Below are positions 40,364-40,642 of a DNA stretch of 40,642 nucleotides, piece after piece. The notes beneath the pieces are model-generated. The model saw only the letters and a list, made by a program, of their open reading frames with translations. It did not search any database and was not told the DNA's origin. Position 1 is the stretch's first letter. Each line of letters begins with the position of its first letter. Both the position numbers and the translations under genes were made by a program. Source of the DNA: Pseudomonadales bacterium (GTDB lineage Bacteria > Pseudomonadota > Gammaproteobacteria > Pseudomonadales > Pseudohongiellaceae); contig JAJDVS010000052.1 in the NCBI GenBank assembly GCA_022825945.1, positions 1 through 40,642 of the forward strand, read 5' to 3'.

Positions 40364-40449
40364 TAAAAAGCCCCATGGGGCAGGCCTTGCTAGGGATGAC
40401 CGGACCTGCGGACAGGTCAGGAGCGAGGCGTACAGCCATGGGGCGTATG
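40364..40449 (-). ncRNA. candidate structured leader or small RNA upstream of the NYN gene
   Basis: On the minus strand three nested stems form one long hairpin: GCCCCATGG / CCATGGGGC (40436-40444 with 40370-40378), GCCTCGCT / AGCAAGGC (40422-40429 with 40384-40391, one G-U), GACCTG / CAGGTC (40403-40408 with 40413-40418, loop TCCG). The outer stem is followed at once by TTTTT (40365-40369), so transcripts may end here. It starts just after the predicted start point of the promoter at 40456-40484. It could be an attenuator or a separate sRNA of about 86 nt. No known RNA family recognised. Confidence 0.45.
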
Positions 40450-40455
40450 CGAATA

Positions 40456-40484
40456 AGTATGGAGCAAGGCCCGGGCGATGTCAA
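40456..40484 (-). promoter_or_regulatory. sigma-70 promoter of the structured RNA / NYN gene
   Basis: On the minus strand TTGACA (40479-40484), exactly 17-nt spacer, CATACT (40456-40461, 4/6). The predicted start is near 40449, five bases before the first stem of the hairpin RNA. Confidence 0.6.
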
Positions 40485-40539
40485 ACTCAACTCCCCCGTA
40501 CCAGCAATTCTCATTATGGCAATGGCCGCGCTCACATCA

Positions 40540-40623
40540 GTCATTCTGCGCGCAGTCGCGGAATCTCATTGCGTGGCCGCTGCAAGAGATTCCGCGACTG
40601 CGCTTCGCTTCGCGCGGAATGAC
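40540..40623. repeat. REP-like palindrome cluster, copy 5
   Basis: Two units in inverted orientation: GTCATTCTGCGCGCAGTCGC with GGAATCTC (40540-40567), and GAGATTCCGCGACTGCG with CGCGGAATGAC (40586-40623). Together they form a BIME-like inverted pair upstream of the NYN promoter. Confidence 0.8.
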
Positions 40624-40642
40624 ATGAAGGTTGGAGCGCCAA

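Noticed and set aside
40364..40444. Resemblance of the hairpin to bacterial SRP (4.5S) RNA (GGTCAGG and CAGCC on the plus strand)
   Set aside because: The conserved domain IV with GGAA tetraloop and AGCAGCC is not present; the loop here is CGGA/TCCG on a simple stem.

Overview
The window reads as chromosome of a GC-rich gammaproteobacterium. Several gene orders are the classical gammaproteobacterial ones: tig-clpP-clpX-lon-hupB-ppiD, grpE-dnaK-dnaJ, fadB-fadA, and gloB divergent from yafS-like/rnhA/dnaQ. Protein sequences such as AlaA, FabI, FadB and HU-beta are closely Escherichia/Pseudomonas-like. I cannot name the genus. Codon-dense housekeeping DNA makes up most of the window; accessory DNA sits at both ends.

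Layout. 1-990: the end of a DUF4143-type ATPase and a truncated alpha/beta hydrolase. 1120-4038: an apparent three-gene operon behind a Fur-box-like palindrome, encoding a Tat-exported peptide made of eight 11-residue Asp/Gly-rich units, a JmjC/cupin Fe(II)/2-oxoglutarate oxygenase and a PepSY transmembrane protein. 4007-7872: dnaJ, dnaK, grpE with two sigma-32-type promoters. 8038-8883: an exported SAM methyltransferase. 9162-11131: dnaQ, rnhA and a yafS-like methyltransferase. 11294-15855: gloB, mltD, a POT peptide transporter and fabI in tight succession. 15991-24365: ppiD, hupB, lon, clpX, clpP, tig (protein quality control). 24479-28213: alpha/beta hydrolase, DUF6502 protein, a GGTG-motif secreted protein and a small outer-membrane barrel. 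28407-36805: msrB, alaA, pdxB, tusA, yheU, fadA, fadB and a polysaccharide deacetylase. 36840-39172: a vapC relic, an intact IS5-type insertion sequence and an AT-richer pair of small genes. 39610-40623: a NYN-domain nuclease-like gene behind a structured RNA leader, and a terminal palindromic repeat cluster.

The best candidate for an undescribed system is the 1120-4038 operon. A Fur-type operator, an acidic repeat peptide with a Tat signal, an oxygenase of a family that hydroxylates protein side chains, and a multi-histidine PepSY membrane protein of the kind linked to ferric-siderophore reduction together suggest a ribosomally made, possibly hydroxylated, metal-binding peptide used in iron handling. 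This is inference from context, not shown. Second is the NYN gene, preceded by a promoter, a roughly 86-nt hairpin RNA with a U-run terminator, then the ribosome binding site, an architecture resembling attenuation or an RNA-regulated nuclease.

REP-like palindromes built on ATTCTGCG/CGCAGAAT occur at five intergenic sites (11200, 15888, 30274, 35581, 40540) and never inside a gene here. No rRNA, tRNA or CRISPR array was recognised.
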